A stretch of 64,000 nt of DNA. It comes from Cristatella mucedo (Eukaryota > Bryozoa > Phylactolaemata > Cristatellidae). The DNA lies in assembly GCA_009760855.2 (NCBI GenBank), contig WPIO01000014.1:4485001-4549000 (forward strand), read 5' to 3'. This document shows positions 12,287 through 24,180 of the stretch, one piece after another (positions within the stretch are counted from its first letter, which is position 1; every line of letters starts with the position of its first letter). The translations under genes were made by a program, and so were the position numbers. The notes beneath the pieces are model-generated. The model made no database searches and was not told the origin of the DNA. It worked only from the letters and a program-made list of their open reading frames with translations.

Positions 12287-12870
12287 TTCATTGGTTCTTA
12301 GGGTCACAACCTTGACAGAGTCCCAAGGTAGAGTCCGAAGGCCACCATTGGACTGGCCTGAGCTCTGATTGCTTGGTAGGTGACGAGCTAGGACAGCTAA
12401 GGTAGGAATCCTGGCAGTGTGCTCATTTCGCTGTGCAAGCAACAGGAAGCAGCGACCCTTCAGCAATGCCTCCTAGGATGCATCTCTGTCTGTAAGTCTG
12501 CAAGCCCGCAAAGGCTATGGGAGGGGTGCTATTAGGATAGGTGCACCGTGATGCACTTCTCCAGTCTAAAAAGAGCCTAGGCATTAAAGCGCATCAAAGC
12601 ATTTCGTCAACCAACTATACGTAAGAGCGCCGGTAAATATACCGAGTTGTGCAGACGTGGCAGGTTGCTAGGGTTGCCACCCAGTTTTTTTCGTCAGATG
12701 TCTCTCAGCCTCCATCTTCCAGGCTTTTAGTAAGTAGGCTTTGGCCGATGTACTTTCGGTCTGTGTGACAGCTGAAATGCCCGGGTTGTTTTTACCCAAA
12801 GATAGTGTAATCTTCAGGCTCGAGCTGCATGAAATTTGGCTGCGATCCATTATTTGCTACTACCTCTTGG

Positions 12871-12871
12871 G

Positions 12872-12902
<31 letters not shown>

Positions 12903-12915
12903 TAACACACACACA
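12871..12915. repeat. (AC)n microsatellite
   Basis: A run of alternating A and C with one interruption (ctaacac). Confidence 0.9.
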
Positions 12916-13137
12916 GATGCAAACACGTAGGCATGCCCATGCACCCACATCCAATAATTGCAGACAAGTGTAATTTTTTCGGTGCAGTCATAGCCTCCCA
13001 CAGACCTTTATCGTGAACTGAGAAACGCTACACGAAGGTCTCAAACGAAATAAAAATGAAATAGCAGCACGCTTCTACAGAAATGTGGCTGGTGCTTACA
13101 CAAACATCGTCGATTCGCCTGTCAAGCTTGTGCTTTG

Positions 13138-13138
13138 A

Positions 13139-13227
<89 letters not shown>
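13138..13227. repeat. Compound (TC)n(TA)n(TG)n microsatellite
   Basis: Three adjoining dinucleotide tracts: TC, then TA, then about 28 TG units. Alternating TA and TG of this length can adopt non-B DNA. Confidence 0.9.
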
Positions 13228-13228
<1 letters not shown>

Positions 13229-13399
13229 CGAGTAAGCAACTCGCTTAAGCAATCGTAAGCAATTGCTTACTCGCACGTGTCCAATTACCCCAATAGTTCA
13301 ACGGGACAGATAAAATTGCGTCCAAAGCATTAATAACCATGCTTAGCACATGCAACATCCCAAGCCAAATCATAAAAACTGACTTTCGAACTTCTGTGA

Positions 13400-13515
13400 A
13401 AACAGACACTGCAGGTGATATATACGATATACCATATACCATATACGACATAAGAATATACGACAGATATAAGATATACGATAAACGATATAAGATATAA
13501 GATATACCATATACG
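13400..13515. repeat. Degenerate AT-rich minisatellite
   Basis: Imperfect repeats of 'gatataccatatacga' and 'gatataagatata' type. The minus strand reads Tyr/Ile-rich frames through it, explained by the repeat. Confidence 0.7.
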
Positions 13516-13556
13516 GACATACAAGCTGGCCCAGGAAAGGAATCTGACGGCTGCTA

Positions 13557-13757
<201 letters not shown>

Positions 13758-15565
13758 TGCACTTACTCTTTATATCTATATCGGGTTTGTTTTACACAAT
13801 GAGAGATTCTACTTGAACCTCTATAGAAGAAACAGCTCGTCGGTTCCTCGCTACCTACCTCGCTCATCCCACTCGAGGAGAAGCGTCTCCATTGGCTTCC
13901 GATGGTCTAAGCTATTGCCTCTGTTGCTTATGCTGTAATTTTACATGAAGGTGATGCTGGTGACTAAAGCATCAGCAATGTAATTGAACTTGACCAGCCA
14001 CTTCTATGCCAACGATAGAAGGATGTGCAACTTGCAGAACTAATTCGGCACTCATCACCCATTGATGGGCGGAAATGAGAAGTCGGGGATAGAGCTGCAA
14101 CGGCCGAAGCAGCTGCCAGCCAAATAGCCAGCGATGCAGCCTGACCGCACTTAGCTGGCATGCCAATTGATATTGCATCCAAAAACTGCATCAGATTATA
14201 GACCTTCTCGTTAGTCAGGCAATCGCTGCATTAATCAGGCAATCTTTGCCGGACCAATAAATTCTCTGATGCCATTTCTAGCCTGGTCGTTTGCCTTGGA
14301 TGATCTCCTAATTGGCCCAAACGAACGAGCCACGAGCGAGGAAAGTGTTCGTGTGAGAGAGAGTGTATCCACGTGTGTGTTATTGTGTAAGAAGGAACAA
14401 GAGTGCAGTTGCAAAATAGACGCTGGCTGCTTATTGTTTGTTGGTTATTCTCCCGCTACAGAGCCTCAACATGCCCACTTTCTCCTGATTGAAATCGCTT
14501 TGGGCTTGGATAGTAAAGGACGTGCTGGAATCGTGATGGCACCATACTCGCTCACTGGCAGCTTGTGTGCACTGTCGTATAACGGCTAACGGCGTTATCA
14601 TATACAGCAGTGGGTTTTCAAGCTCTCGGGTAGGGTGCTGACTTAATCGGAGCAAGCACTGTAGCAATATGCGAGAATTACAACAAAAACCTCAGAAACG
14701 AGTTGTGACACGTCAGCACCGCAGCTTTTTTCAAGTGACTGGAGTCTCAATGTGGCAGCACTGTGTGAGGAGCTGTGCCAGCCAGTGATCACGGGTTTTC
14801 TTGGACCAGCCAATGATTAGGACGTTTCTTTGCCTCTAACTAGACCTAGACCTTTTGCTTTAGGATGCGTGCTATGTAGCATGACAAGTGGTGAATTAAT
14901 TCCTCACGGATCCCTTGTCAGATCCCACACTGAACCGACTGTGAGCAACAATGCAGTATTAAGTGCTTAGTGACAGCCAGCAGTTAACCAGCTGCAACAA
15001 AAACTCCACCACCACATTCAGATCGAGGTTTGCATGCAAGTTCCTTACAGTCCCAGATTTCGTTAGTGGGCTGAACTGTCTTTGTGTTTCTTCAGAAGCT
15101 GCATGAAAATCCCAAAGTTCGCCTGTCTGCTTTGACTAGCTTAAGGTAACTAGTTAAGTTGAAAGCTACATTGGTTGGTTACAATGCTCTTACTGACGAG
15201 CCTGAGTGATGGTCGGAATTGCACCTAACCGAACTAGTCTAGTCCAATCGGCTGAGATTCGGTTCTGCAAGCAAACTTGCAACTTGCGACGGTCAGTACA
15301 GGAATTTTCAAGAGACCCTGGCAATACACTATATACAACGCAATTATCAAGCAGGTAACTCAAGTCGATGGCATTGGCAGTCACTGACTTTATGTGTATG
15401 CAGGTGATGTGATAACCTCGAGGAAAAGTGGCATCTCCGATTCCAGCTACATTTAAACATTTCTATAAGGAAGTACAAGACTCTACACTCCTTTGCTGCT
15501 TAAGAAACTTTGTACACATCCAGGATCGAGTCTTTGCAAGAGGATTTATGTTTTGCCTATTATAA

Positions 15566-16250
15566 TAATAATAATAATAATGCACTTGATAAAGCACCCT
15601 CAGAGAACTCAATCTCTTTCTAGGTGCTTCACATTTGCTGCAAAGGGAAACGCGATTGAATGGTGAGTAATATCATGCTTGATAAACAACATGAATAATA
15701 TGGTTAGGGTGACATGCACAGGGTCAGCATGCAAGTGTGGTCAGTGGCAGCTTGCACACAGTGTCAGCACGCATGAGCACATGAAGGACGAATCACAGGA
15801 ACCCACTAAATGCTGTCCTAAAGAGGTGTGTGTTTTTAAGTTCTTTTTAAATGTGGTCAATTCAGGCGATGTCGTGATGCAAGTCGGGATAGAGTTCCAG
15901 GCTTTGGGAGCATGCGAACTAAATGTATGGTCTCCAAAGGGTTTGAGGTTTATACGAGGTATTGGTAAACTGTTGGATTCCGAAAAGCGGGTGGTACTAT
16001 GCTTGGCCTGGTGGGGGAGTAGATCTGAGAGACAGGCTGGAGCCAGAGACAGAAGTGACCTAAAAGTGAGCGACAAAACCTTGAAGTCGATCGGTTGCTT
16101 TAGTGGTAGCCAGTGCAGATCGGCAAGAAGTGGTGTGATGTGGCAACTGTGATGCTCACGACAGACAAGCCTGGCTGCAGAGTTTTGCACCAGCTGTACG
16201 CGCCTCATTGCACATGCCGGTAGGCCATCGAGCAGCCTCAGCCAACATTG
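15566..16250 (-). mobile_element. 5'-truncated LINE-A copy
   Basis: Plus-strand order is (AAT)n, 'cacttgataaagcaccctca', a 3' untranslated part, then the reversed C-terminal domain. The minus-strand frame 15741-16208 keeps a 155-codon stretch with RRVQLVQNSAARLVC, HITPLLADLHWLP, LSLTFRSL and APKAWNSIP. This is the best preserved LINE-A C-terminus here. The rest of the reverse transcriptase is missing, so it is dead on arrival. Confidence 0.85.
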
Positions 16251-17360
16251 AACGCTTGAATTATTGATCGAGGGTGATTCGCGAAGCTTAGGTCCTGGAT
16301 GTTGGATAGCTCTTTCTTAAACTAATTTTTAATAGCGATCTTCATAGGAAGTTCTAAACGCATGGCCACAATCGGGCACTAGGCTTTTTTACCCGTCCAT
16401 GCAGTAGTGAGAGCAGCCTAGTGCTCTTCGTATGAGTGACCTCATTGACGGCTGCCTGACTTTTGAAATGTGTACAGTATTTCTGCAGAATGCCTGCATA
16501 ACCAGTCATCCATCATACACACTCAATGAGATCACAGGCTATTGAACCCAAACCGAGTGATAAGCACACGATTGAGGGGCACACTTACACGCCTACGCAA
16601 GATTGGTTAAGCACTAGCTGTGCCGTCACCAGATAGTAAAAAAAGTTTCTTTCAAATTCAAAACATGTGGATCATCTTCTGTAACCACTTGATTTGTGAT
16701 AAATTGAATCTGCAGGCTGCTTGCAAAGCAATGGGCATGCCAAAGTGGGCCATTGGCCACTTGCCCACTTAAACCAAGCCTAAACAGGAGTGACATATTG
16801 TTAGTCTTAATATTTGCTTAATTACCCAACCCCTGGCTACCGACCGTTGTGGAAGGGTGAGGTTTTTAGCAGTTTGCGTAACTAATTCGGATGCCCACGG
16901 TAATCCTATCTTTTCAGGACTATCAAGAAACTGCCAAACAATCAAGCCGAACAGCTCTGAACCTGGCTGCCTGATCTGGGCCGAAATCTAAAGAACTTTT
17001 GCGACCGGTAACTAATACTAAGGACAATTCAGCAGCTTCCAGTCAAACAGGTGATGCTTTCAATCAATCAAACAGGTGATGTTTGGCAAAGTTCTCGCTC
17101 TGACTCTCTAAGGTTTGCTACAGCTTGTCCTCTTCGAAGCAGTGTCAGTCGTCCTGTGCAGATGGTCCATCGCGAGCATTAGTCGGCCTATCATTTCCTC
17201 TTTCTCCTTTAGTGTTTGCAATATAGGAGCATGTTTCGCACTCTCTAGTGCTTCTCTAGCAGTACTTAGCTCTTACTCATTCACTGCACATTTGCTTGTC
17301 TATCTGCCTCCATCAGAAGGCTGCTGATCTCTTGCTCAGTTGCGTAAAGCATATCGAACA

Positions 17361-18117
17361 CCGATTGCACACCTCTGGTTGTACACCTCTGGTTGCACAC
17401 CTCTGGTTCCACACCTCTGGTCGCACACCTCTGATTGTACACCTGTGGTTTCATACCTCTGATCGCATACCTTTGGTTGTATACCTCTGATTGCACGCCA
17501 CTGATTGTATACCTCTGATAGTACACTTCTGAGTGCACACTTCTGATTGAACAACACTGTTTTCACACCTCTTGAGTGCACACCAGGTTGTATACCTCTG
17601 ATTGTACACCTCTAATTATAGACCTCTGATTGTACACCTCTGGTTGCACAATCCAACTGCAGACCTCTGAATGCACCTCTGGTTTCACACCTCTGATTAT
17701 GCACCTCTGATTACATACCTCTGGTTGCACACCTCTGATTGTACACCTCTGATTATGCACCTCTGATTACACACCTCTGGTTGTGCACCTCTGGTGCACT
17801 TTTTCTGATAGCACACCTCTGACTGCACACCTCTGATTGTAACCTCTGGTTGCACACCTCTGATTCCGCACCTCTGATTGCATACCTCTGGTTGCACACC
17901 TCTGATTGTACACCTCTGATTATACACCTCTGATTGCACACTTCTGGTTGTGCACGTCTGGTTGCACTTTTTCAGATAGCACACCACTGAGTGCACACCT
18001 CTGATTGTACACCTCTGCTTGCACACTTCTGATTGCGAAACTCTGCTTGTAAACCACTGATTGTGCACATCTGGTTTCACACCTCTGGTTGTACACCTCT
18101 GGCTGCACATCTCTGAC
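17361..18117 (-). repeat. 14-bp minisatellite, about 54 units
   Basis: Tandem units of 'acacctctggttgt' type with point changes, mostly GG/GA and C/T variants. A higher-order copy is visible: the odd variant 'cactttttctgatagc' at 17797 recurs as 'cactttttcagatagc' at 17965, 168 bp (12 units) later. The minus strand lacks stops in long stretches of all three frames because the unit has none in any frame. The resulting Val-Gln-Asn-Gln-Arg-Cys-rich frames are therefore not evidence of a protein. Confidence 0.9.
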
Positions 18118-18427
18118 TCTGAATGCTCAATGGATGATTCTCCAGAGTACCGGTAGGGTTAGATATAGCAGCACACTCCACAATCTCGACTGGCTGCCCC
18201 CCCCCCCCAAAGGCCATCTACCAGAGATCGTGCACCGCAGGTATTTTTGGGTGCCTGCTTTCGGAGCCTTGCTGTTGAGGTGACAGAAGCCCCGTGCATT
18301 GACTTAACTGCAGCCAACTAACTTTTTGCTGTCTGAGATGGCAGGCAAGCAGGGTGGCAGTGGTGCATTGCCCCTGCCAGCCTTGCCTAGTGTCGGAGTG
18401 GTGGGGCAGCAGCAGTTGCTCGCTTAC

Positions 18428-18859
18428 CTGAATGATCCGGTGAGCCCACGACTTTGCTCACCATAGTGGTCTGAACATGCTCTGAAGGTTTCGTTGCGGC
18501 CGTGCTGCTGACCTGCCCTGAAGTGAGGCTGGTCGTCGTATCAACAGGAGATTTCGTAGTACTCGCACGGCTAATGGTAGATTCAGTATCTGCAGCAACA
18601 GGTGGCTGAGTGCTGCTTGCTGTATTGTTGTCTCTGCTCGTCGATGGCTGAAGCTCTGTACGGCTGGTACTGCTAACGGCAGAGCTGTTTGAGCCATCGC
18701 CCTGTAGCATAGATGTGTGTTGTTGTGACATATTGACAGGGGTTGTCACCTGGCTGGTGGTTGAACTTGCATTGGCTGACGTCAGTGGTTCACTGGTGTG
18801 ACTGGAGACGTATACTGCTGAATTCTGGATTGACGACGTGGACAGCACAGTGGTTTCTT
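18428..18859 (-). CDS. Exon 2 of mucin-like membrane protein: Ser/Thr-rich ectodomain
   Basis: A 432-nt exon with acceptor 'tactgtgttttag' and donor gtaagc. It encodes residues 58-201 of the model and is dominated by Ser and Thr with scattered Pro and no Cys, the composition of a densely O-glycosylated mucin stalk. Several N-glycosylation sequons are present (NASS, NMSQ, NSSA, NNTA). It enters with two bases that complete a Glu codon begun by exon 1 and leaves one base that completes an Asp codon with the membrane exon. I recognise no family. Such stalks evolve quickly, so absence of similarity would not argue against the gene. Confidence 0.75.
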
Positions 18860-18892
18860 CTAAAACACAGTAAGTATCAGTAAGTATCATCT

Positions 18893-18930
18893 TTATATAT
18901 TTATATATATATATATATATATATAATAAA
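18893..18930. repeat. (TA)n microsatellite
   Basis: A TA run next to the 3' end of an S2 SINE. A neighbouring duplicated 'agtaagtatc' precedes it. Confidence 0.85.
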
Positions 18931-19060
18931 TAAATATAATTCATTTTTGTAGCACCCTAAGAGAACTTAATCTCTATTCAGGTGCTTCACATATGCCTCG
19001 CGGCTCGAGCCCACGACCTCAGCCAGACCTTGGTCGGGGCGAGCACCTTAACCGAGCTTT
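18930..19060 (-). mobile_element. S2 SINE
   Basis: Plus strand shows 'ttcatttttgtagcacccta', 'gagaacttaatctctattca', 'gctcgagcccacgacctcag' and 'cggggcgagcaccttaaccg': the S2 tail, middle, reversed B box and reversed A box in order. Confidence 0.8.
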
Positions 19061-19074
19061 ATAAAATAATGCAC

Positions 19075-19560
19075 AAATTGTATATGCATATCCATCTATG
19101 ACTCAACAAAGCCACAATTACTAAGTGGGCATTTTGCTGGAGAGTTTTTCATAGCGAACTCAAAACCTGACCGGCTGTCTGCACGCACACAGTAGCCAAC
19201 AGACTCCATCTTACACAGTAACGAGAGAGTATGAACTATAGCTGAGTCAGGAGGGCATGGGCGTAACAGTTCAAGACAGCTAAAAAGGATGTGCCACTGT
19301 CGGCAGCTGGTGAGAAGGTGTCGTTGCATAAGAATTTTGGAAGTGAGTTCCACAATCTCGCACTTGCAGAGCAAAAGCTTCTGTTGCCATAGGTCTTTAA
19401 GCATAAGGAATAGAACAGCTAATTGATTGTCAATGCAGGACCTGAGGGCACGAGGAGGCTCAAACTGGTGCAGCCATTCAGCTAGGTGTGAAGGAGCCAA
19501 GCCATGGCAAACCTTATGGGTCAGTGTAAGCACAATAAGCTGCCTAAATCAAACGACCAG
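19075..19560 (-). mobile_element. LINE-B 3' fragment
   Basis: Plus strand starts with the reversed LINE-B terminus ('actcaacaaagccacaatta'). The minus-strand frame 19096-19533 begins 'LTLTHKVCHGLAPSHLAEWL', the conserved 'LTYKALHGLAPSYL' region of CR1/L2 reverse transcriptase C-termini, then degrades. Only the 3' end of the element is present. Confidence 0.75.
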
Positions 19561-19814
19561 GCTATCGATCGATTAACCCGATGTTAGCACGTTAGTACAA
19601 GCACACAAAATATGGAAACCAAAACTATTTCAGCCAGTGCCTAATGCAATATGCAAGAAATTTAAAAAAATGCTCATTGCTGTTGACGCCACTGAGTGGT
19701 TCGCATCGACTTGCAACCCTGTGTCACTAGCAGTGTGCAAGATGCTACTGAGGCTGCCGCTGCAGTGGCTGCCTTGTCAGTGGCCGTGGACCCTCTCTTG
19801 TCTACTCAGTTAAG

Positions 19815-19985
19815 CTCCTAAGCTCGTTCCTGGGTCTTAGTCCAGGGATAAGGTGCTCGCTCTTCAAGACCCAGGTCGCGGGTTCGAGTCCGGCAGTGGG
19901 CGATCCTTTATTAACTATTGCCAGAAGGGGTGATAGCCTCTAAGGCTCCTCTGCCACCATATACAAGTGAGGCTGTTAAATCAGC
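19815..19985 (+). mobile_element. S1 SINE
   Basis: 'cctgggtcttagtccaggga' (A box region), 'cgcgggttcgagtccggcag' (B box) and 'agtgaggctgttaaatcagc' (3' end). It is one of the better preserved S1 copies. Confidence 0.85.
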
Positions 19986-20087
19986 CTAGCAACATCCTAA
20001 GTTGCAAGCCCAAAGCTAGTTAGCACAAAGGCTTCAGAATGACCAAGCTGAAAATCATGCACACAGTAAGAATGTTGCTCATCTTAC

Positions 20088-20259
20088 CAGAGCTTGTGTT
20101 GTCTTGAGCCACCGTAAACCTAGCCAAGGCCAGCAGCAGTGCAAAGCCGCATGTGAGCTGCAGCAGTGACAGTGGTGGCGGCGGCGGTGGCTGAGTCTTT
20201 CCCAAGACCGTGACTGCTCTCGCGAGCGCAGAGGCGAGCATGGCCGACAGCAGCTGCAT
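20088..20259 (-). CDS. Exon 1 of mucin-like single-pass membrane protein: signal peptide
   Basis: First coding exon of a four-exon gene running down to 5537. The total is 822 nt of CDS for 273 residues. From the chosen ATG (MQLLSAML) residues 1-29 include a run of six prolines. Then comes a hydrophobic core (LLQLTCGFALLLALA, 32-46) and a likely cleavage after A51 (FTVA|QDN). The n-region is unusually long. ATG at 20241 is an alternative start, and another in-frame ATG lies upstream. The donor gtaaga leaves one base that completes a Glu codon with exon 2. The layout is signal peptide, mucin stalk, one membrane helix, short tail: a type I cell-surface sialomucin-like protein. A role in adhesion or anti-adhesion is inference only. 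Splice sites and phase are seen; the family is unknown. Confidence 0.7.
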
Positions 20260-21844
20260 GCGTAGCGCTGAGGCCGGCTGTGCTTCGGCTAGGTCGGCTA
20301 CCGGCAGCCGAAAGGTGGAAGCCGAGATGCTGCTGGCCGAGTCGGCAGCCACGAGCAGCCAGCCAGGCAGCGAGCTGTCAACAAGCAGAGGCCGGCTGAC
20401 CATAGCCCATTGGTCTATCGGTTGCACTACGCAGGAAGTGTTATGTTTCAGTCTCTGCCCCTTGCCCTAGCTAAAGTGCCACTACCCGCCACTTGTTGCA
20501 ATAACAATCCGGGTGCCCAGCTGCAGAATGGATCCTCTTGGCTGTGGCCTTCGTTCGGCAGGGCTCTGCTACCGGCTCCAGCTAACCTTGGGGGCGGGCC
20601 ACTGTAGAGCTGCTGTCAGCCGCCGGCTTTGTTGTGCTTGAACGAATAGAATGCACAGCACTCACATCGGCTTAGGCTCGGAATCGCTCGCACGCCTTTG
20701 CCTGAATCCAAATCAAGATCCCTGGCAGGTACACCTGATCCTGATCCCTGGCAAGTACAGCATTCAGCTTAAATTATTATCAACAATCCTCGGTCTCACA
20801 TAATCATGCCTTGATAGCAGGTTCGCTCCTGCTTGAGGCAAGATTCTTTTTTCGGCACTCGGTACCACGCTGCAGATGGCCTGCAGTTGCTCTGATTTTT
20901 AAATCGCTATGGATTAGCCAACCCAACTGTAGCAAAAACTCACAGCCGTTACAAAGTGGAATGCATTCGAGCTGTGTTAATTAAGCAGCTGTACAGCCAA
21001 TGGGTTCGGGTGTGCTTGCTGGCATTAAGAGGGTTGACTAAACTTCACTTTTCAAAGGTCAACAGCTGGTACTCGTGAGTGAGTTCACTCCCAAGAAGCA
21101 TAGCTCTCTTTTGGTCCCAGCAGGAACTGGGTGGTAGCTGAGGACCCGATGGAGAGTATGGAGAAGAGATGGATACGGGTAACGCAAGGGGTTTAAGCTC
21201 GGATGGAGAGAGGACCTGCCTAGGTGGATCATTGCTGAACATCGTATGACCCTTGCCCCCAACCCCACCCATCTAGAGATTTGTCAGAAAAAGCTGGCAG
21301 GTTATGGGGAGCAGGCGAAGTTCTTCTTTCTTCGATCTGCAGTGAGCATCTCAATAAGTACTGCTCTTAGAACTGCCTGCTTACGATGTCCAAGCCCCTT
21401 ACTACTACCTCAGCATGACACAAGAGGCTTAAGTTAAGTGAAAGTACAGAAATCATCAGATCATATTTGAACGAGGTAAGAGCAAGTGCAAGAGAAGAGA
21501 AGACTACAGGGGGAGCCTGCAGGAAGGTGCGATGCATCAAAATGCTGCCGATATGACCGAGAATGGGACGATTTTCATTACACACTGGAGAGCTTTGCCA
21601 CTGGCAACAAATTAAGAAGACAAATCAGCTGATCTAGCTCAGCCTCCTTGTACGCATGCTTATTATGCATATGTAAAGTAGCTGGATAGAGATTTAGTTC
21701 TATTAGGCTGGTATATAAATGACTTTATTATTATTTTATAATTATACTACCGTGAACAATGTTCTTAAAGCAAATTCTGCATTTTTAGGCAGTATGCCTC
21801 TTAATTACCCCCTCTGTTTGTCTTATATGAAGCTAGTAACAATA

Positions 21845-21910
21845 TTAATAATAATAATGCATTTGTAGAGCCCCATCAGAGAACTTCATTTCTTTCAGTG
21901 CACTTTTATT
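21845..21910 (-). mobile_element. LINE-A tail fragment
   Basis: (AAT)n, then 'gcatttgtagagccccatca' and 'gagaacttcatttctttcag': the reversed LINE-A terminus only. Confidence 0.6.
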
Positions 21911-22089
21911 ATAATAATATAACTCCTTCGAAATGCTAAAGCAAATGGATTCTTTTTTCAGCTGCCCTTATTAGTGGATTGGCAGCTGCACTAAAAACAA
22001 TGAAATCATATAAGCATGGGCACTGCTGTTGCCCTGGGTAGTGCTTGTGGCTCGGTTCAAGTGTATCCAGAACGTTGGAAGTTTTTGAA

Positions 22090-22680
22090 ATATCAGCATC
22101 AAGTTAAATATAATAACAATAATAATGATAAAACATTCGTATAGAACACTTTCTATAATGCTGGAAAAGAAGTTTTTTCAACGTGCTAGTGATACCATGC
22201 ACAATTTCTGCCTACATAAGCATGCAGAGGACAATTCTAACCATTCTTTTAAAATGTTCCCAAGTCAAAGATTGTTAAGAGGTCAGTTGGTAGTGAGTTC
22301 CAGGCTTTGGAAGCCTGAAACTGAGGGCACGATCCCCCAAAGGACTTGCGGTTGATTTGAGACACAGCTGAACGACTTGAAACAAGGGAGCATGTGGAAC
22401 GGTGGAAAGAGATTTTAGAAAGTATTTCAGCTCGATAGGCCAAAGCAAGAGAAGGCAGGGACCTAAAAGCTGGTGACAGAACCCTGAAGTAAGCACGGTG
22501 CTTGATGGGAAGGCAGCGCAGGTTGGTGAGAAGTGTTGTAATGTGGATGTGGAGACGTTTATGACAGACATTTCAAACTGCGGGGCACCAACTGTAAGAG
22601 TCTTACTGCCTAGGCAGGAGGACTTAGAAGCAGTGAATTTCAGAAGTCTACTCGGAATACCACAAATGCATGGACCAGCC
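22090..22680 (-). mobile_element. Decayed LINE-A copy
   Basis: An (AATAAT)-type run is followed by a degraded tail, the reversed 'gagttccaggctttggaagc' region and remains of the C-terminal domain on the minus strand ('SKAWNSLPTDLL'). Many stops; old copy. Confidence 0.65.
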
Positions 22681-24024
22681 TGGATTTGAAATTCCTTTCT
22701 AACAAGTCAGTGTGATATCTAGTGCATCCCTGTACACGTAAGACGTTTAACAAGCTCTTCGAGTCAACTTTTGACTTATGTGTCGCTAATACTGAGCTAC
22801 GTAGGTACAAAGGACAAGCCAGCGGTTTTTCACCTGTGTGAAATTAAGTTAAATGCCTGCCTAATCATTGGACTTGAGAATCCGGTGCCGGCCTGCAAAG
22901 TAGGCCGGCAGGCACATTAGCAATTTCTGTTGTATTTAACAAATCAGATGCAGGATGAGCTGCACGGGGGGGGGGGGCATGAGAGGAGGAGAGGTTGTGA
23001 CAGCAAGTCTCTGTGATGCTCCTATCAATCGCCAGATCAAAGCCCTGCCAGTATCAATCGCCTGATCAAAGCTGCAAAAGGCCTGTCGTCTGAGGTGGTA
23101 ATTACTAGCACATTTGCAGCAACAGCTGCTTTGGTAGTTGAGCAGATGATGACCCATAGACAGCTACAAGCAGCTGGAATGTATCGTGGTTTCCGGAAAG
23201 AGCAGGTGCTGACATCAGTCGGAGGCTGAGCCATCGTATGGTAAAAAAAAGCCAGCGGTTGCAGCCAGGGGTGGAGGAGCTGAGGTCACAGAGGTCACGA
23301 GCTGGGGCCCCCCAATCCAGCAGCATGCTGCTGGCTACCTTGGCAGGCTGCAAAGATGAACTGCAATGGCCAAACCAACAGAAGCCAGTGTGGCAAGAGA
23401 CACCCTGAAACGATGGACACCCTGAAACGAAGGACATCCTGAAATTAGCTACTGTGCTATTATACCATCACAACTGATACCAGCCCACGAATATAATTGA
23501 ACTGACGGTGGGTTGCTCATTTTCCGAGATCAAGATTCTTACCACGTACAGTCTAGATGGCCACGTCTTATTAGAACTACGAGTCATCCGAGTTCTTTGA
23601 TAACAATGCCTTTGGCGACTGTGCCATCTAGTTAAGCCGAGTTTACTCGGGTAGTCTTGCTTACTTCTTTCTCTCGGCCATACGTCACCAAGAATGGGGT
23701 TGGTCAAAGATTTGTAAAAGACTGAACGAGACACGGAAGCTGTGCATGGTTCTACGTCTTGGTCAAGACTGAACAAATGACCAATCATAGGAACCACCAC
23801 AGGCATGTCTTCTTCCTTGCCTTGAAAAGCATGGCGGATGACTTAACAGGTCAAATCATCGGTGCGTTCCACGAGAGTCTGTGTTTAGGGACACTACGAG
23901 CTCTTTATATAGGAATCAGATCATGAGACGGCAAGCAAAAAAGATAACCACAGAAGGTGCAAATGTCTCCGAGGGCCATTTTCTACCTCCCTAACAAAAA
24001 AAACAATTTTCCATAATAAAAAAT

Positions 24025-24180
24025 ATAGCTGATTTAACAGCCTCATTTTATAGCGACAAAAGAGCCGTAACGGCTATTACCACCGCTTGCAGTTGGCGAC
24101 GAAGGATCACCCACTACAGGATTCGAACCCACGACCTCGGTCTGAAGCACGAGCATCCTCACTCTGAGGGGAAGCCAGTC
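24025..24180 (-). mobile_element. S1 SINE
   Basis: Plus strand reads 'gctgatttaacagcctcatt' (reversed 3' end), 'tacaggattcgaacccacga' (reversed B box) and a reversed head. Confidence 0.8.

Larger units (their letters stand above)
18860..20087 (-). other. Intron 1 of mucin-like gene
   Basis: It contains a TA microsatellite (about 18893-18930), an S2 SINE, a LINE-B remnant (19075-19560) and an S1 SINE (19815-19985). Confidence 0.6.

Noticed and set aside
14269-14589. 106-codon plus-strand frame
   Set aside because: No family features, and no flanking splice sites that keep phase; it lies inside an intron on the other strand.
17281-18110. Several overlapping minus-strand frames of 60-137 codons rich in Val, Gln, Asn, Arg and Cys
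   Set aside because: They are produced by the 14-bp minisatellite, whose unit lacks stops in all frames. Three parallel frames cannot all be proteins.
17361-18117. CRISPR-like array
   Set aside because: Units are 14 bp, contiguous and without spacers, in a spliced animal genome.
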